From the NCBI GenBank assembly GCA_031279615.1, contig JAITIE010000001.1:1-6583 (forward strand): a stretch of DNA of 6,583 nt. Direction: 5' to 3'. The notes under the pieces were generated by a model. That model was not told where the DNA came from and did no database searches. It saw nothing but the letters and a program-made list of their open reading frames with translations. The stretch is from Candidatus Margulisiibacteriota bacterium (GTDB taxonomy: Bacteria; Margulisbacteria; Termititenacia; Termititenacales; Termititenacaceae). A program made the translations under genes and the position numbers. The first letter of the stretch is position 1; each line of letters starts with the position of its first letter. Below are positions 5,515 to 6,583 of the stretch, piece after piece.

Positions 5515-6583
5515 AAAAATACGACCTCCTTGTCATCGGCGCCGGTCCCGGCGGCTACGCGGCGGCGGCGCGCGCGGCTAAAGGCGGTCTAAAAACCCTG
5601 CTGATCGAAAAACAACATCTGGGCGGCGCCTGTCTCAACAACGGCTGTATTCCTGTAAAGACTTTGCTCGGCGCGGCGCATTTTTTGCAGCGGATAAAAA
5701 AAGCCGCCCTGCTCAATATCCACGTGGAAAAAGCGGAACTGGATTTTGGCGCCTTGCTTGACCGCAAAAATCGCCTGATCAAGCGCCTGCAAAAAGGCAT
5801 TGAAATTTTGCTCCGGGACAGCGGCGTGGAAATTTTACTCGGCGAAGCCAGATTATTGCCGGGAAAAATCGTGACGGTGACGGACACTTCGGGAGCCTCA
5901 GCGTCCGCACTTGAAATTACCGCTGACAATATCATACTGGCGACCGGCGCGCGGCCCGGCACAATTCCTAATTTACCAACCGACGGCCAATGGCTGCTGG
6001 ATAATATTCAGCTGCTGCAAAACAAGACCATCCCGTCCACGCTGGCCATTGTCGGCGCGGGCGTGATCGGTTTGGAATTTGCGGACTTATACAGCCGGCT
6101 GGGCAGCAAAGTAACCCTGATCGATGTCCTGCCGGAGCTCCTGCCGCAGGAAGACCGCGAGGCGGTCAGTCTAATGCAAAAAAGTCTGGAACGCGCCGGC
6201 TGTGTTTTTCTCCTCGACCGCAAAATTGAAAAAATCGAAAATAACACACTTCATTTAAACGACGGGCAAACTGTAACGGCCGGGCTGTGCCTGCTGGCCG
6301 CCGGACGCCGCGCCAGCACAGATTATATTTTAGATCCGGCCGTGCAGAAAAACGCCACGGGATTTGTAACTGTTGACGAGAACTTACAGACCGGCGCGGC
6401 AGGCGTATACGCCGTCGGCGACATTAACAATTTGGCGCTTTACGCGCACGCGGCGACTTATCAGGGACTGGTTGTAGTGGATAATTTGTTGTCAAAAAAA
6501 CCATCGGTCATCGATCAAACTGTCATGCCGCGCGTCATCTTTACTTCTCCGCAAATCGCCAGCGTCGGCCAGTATACAGACCG
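5511..6583 (+). CDS. lpdA: Dihydrolipoyl dehydrogenase-like FAD/NAD(P) disulfide oxidoreductase, runs off right edge
   Basis: The frame starting at ATG 5511 stays open to the window edge (357 codons). It starts with the FAD dinucleotide-binding motif VIGAGPGGYAAAARAA (G10, G12, G15) and the ribose-binding acid E33. The redox disulfide follows in GGACLNNGCIPVKTLL (C41, C46), close to the GGTCLNxGCIPSK of dihydrolipoyl dehydrogenases. ILATGARPG is next, then the NAD-binding IVGAGVIGLEFADLYSRLG (G182, G184, G187) with an acidic end at LIDVLPELLP, favouring NAD, and the second FAD contact VYAVGDIN (D304). The dimerisation domain has just begun (PRVIFTSPQIASVG); the catalytic HxxxxE pair is beyond the edge. 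Such enzymes reoxidise dihydrolipoamide in 2-oxoacid dehydrogenase or glycine-cleavage complexes. No E1, E2 or glycine-cleavage gene is visible, so another member of the family (for example a mercuric-reductase-like or stand-alone reductase) is possible. ATGA overlap with the upstream gene implies translational coupling; AAGGA at 5492-5496 is rather far away for a Shine-Dalgarno. Confidence 0.9.
   Translation, partial: MKKYDLLVIGAGPGGYAAAARAAKGGLKTLLIEKQHLGGACLNNGCIPVKTLLGAAHFLQRIKKAALLNIHVEKAELDFGALLDRKNRLIKRLQKGIEILLRDSGVEILLGEARLLPGKIVTVTDTSGASASALEITADNIILATGARPGTIPNLPTDGQWLLDNIQLLQNKTIPSTLAIVGAGVIGLEFADLYSRLGSKVTLIDVLPELLPQEDREAVSLMQKSLERAGCVFLLDRKIEKIENNTLHLNDGQTVTAGLCLLAAGRRASTDYILDPAVQKNATGFVTVDENLQTGAAGVYAVGDINNLALYAHAATYQGLVVVDNLLSKKPSVIDQTVMPRVIFTSPQIASVGQYTD

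Overview
The window is bacterial chromosomal DNA cut through a gene at each end. It holds six protein-coding genes plus a compact regulatory region. The presence of htpG (Hsp90), a YgiQ-type radical SAM protein and a dihydrolipoyl dehydrogenase points to a bacterium with ordinary housekeeping metabolism. Codon use mixes AAA/AAT-rich and GCG/CGC-rich codons. No gene here pins down a phylum, and I would not go beyond 'bacterium, possibly a poorly sampled lineage'.

Left part (1-1385): the N-terminal end of a YgiQ/UPF0313 radical SAM gene is read leftward off the window. It is divergent from a rightward 351-residue gene. That protein resembles the HIT-like DUF4922 / GDP-hexose phosphorylase group but lacks the first histidine of the usual HxHxQ motif. 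The two start codons are only about 50 bp apart.

Middle part (1386-2652): a leftward 253-residue protein with a phage-tail-collar-like fold signature and four HxH motifs faces a small rightward XRE/Cro-type regulator. The roughly 150 bp between them carry three copies of a near-palindrome, TCCATATANGGA. Two copies sit inside a 25-bp inverted repeat that brackets a plausible promoter for the tail-collar gene. The third is a perfect 16-bp palindrome overlapping the likely start codon of the regulator. I infer a self-contained regulator/target cassette in which the regulator represses both itself and the tail-like gene. No other phage genes are visible.

Right part (2653-6583): a tight rightward operon. 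A well-formed promoter and Shine-Dalgarno sequence precede htpG, which starts at GTG. It is followed 3 bp later by an unrecognised helical 321-residue protein. That gene overlaps by ATGA a dihydrolipoyl dehydrogenase-like flavoprotein, which runs off the right edge before its dimerisation domain is complete. The tight spacing suggests co-transcription and translational coupling of a chaperone, an unknown protein and a disulfide flavoenzyme.

No rRNA, tRNA, CRISPR array, transposase or convincing intrinsic terminator was found.
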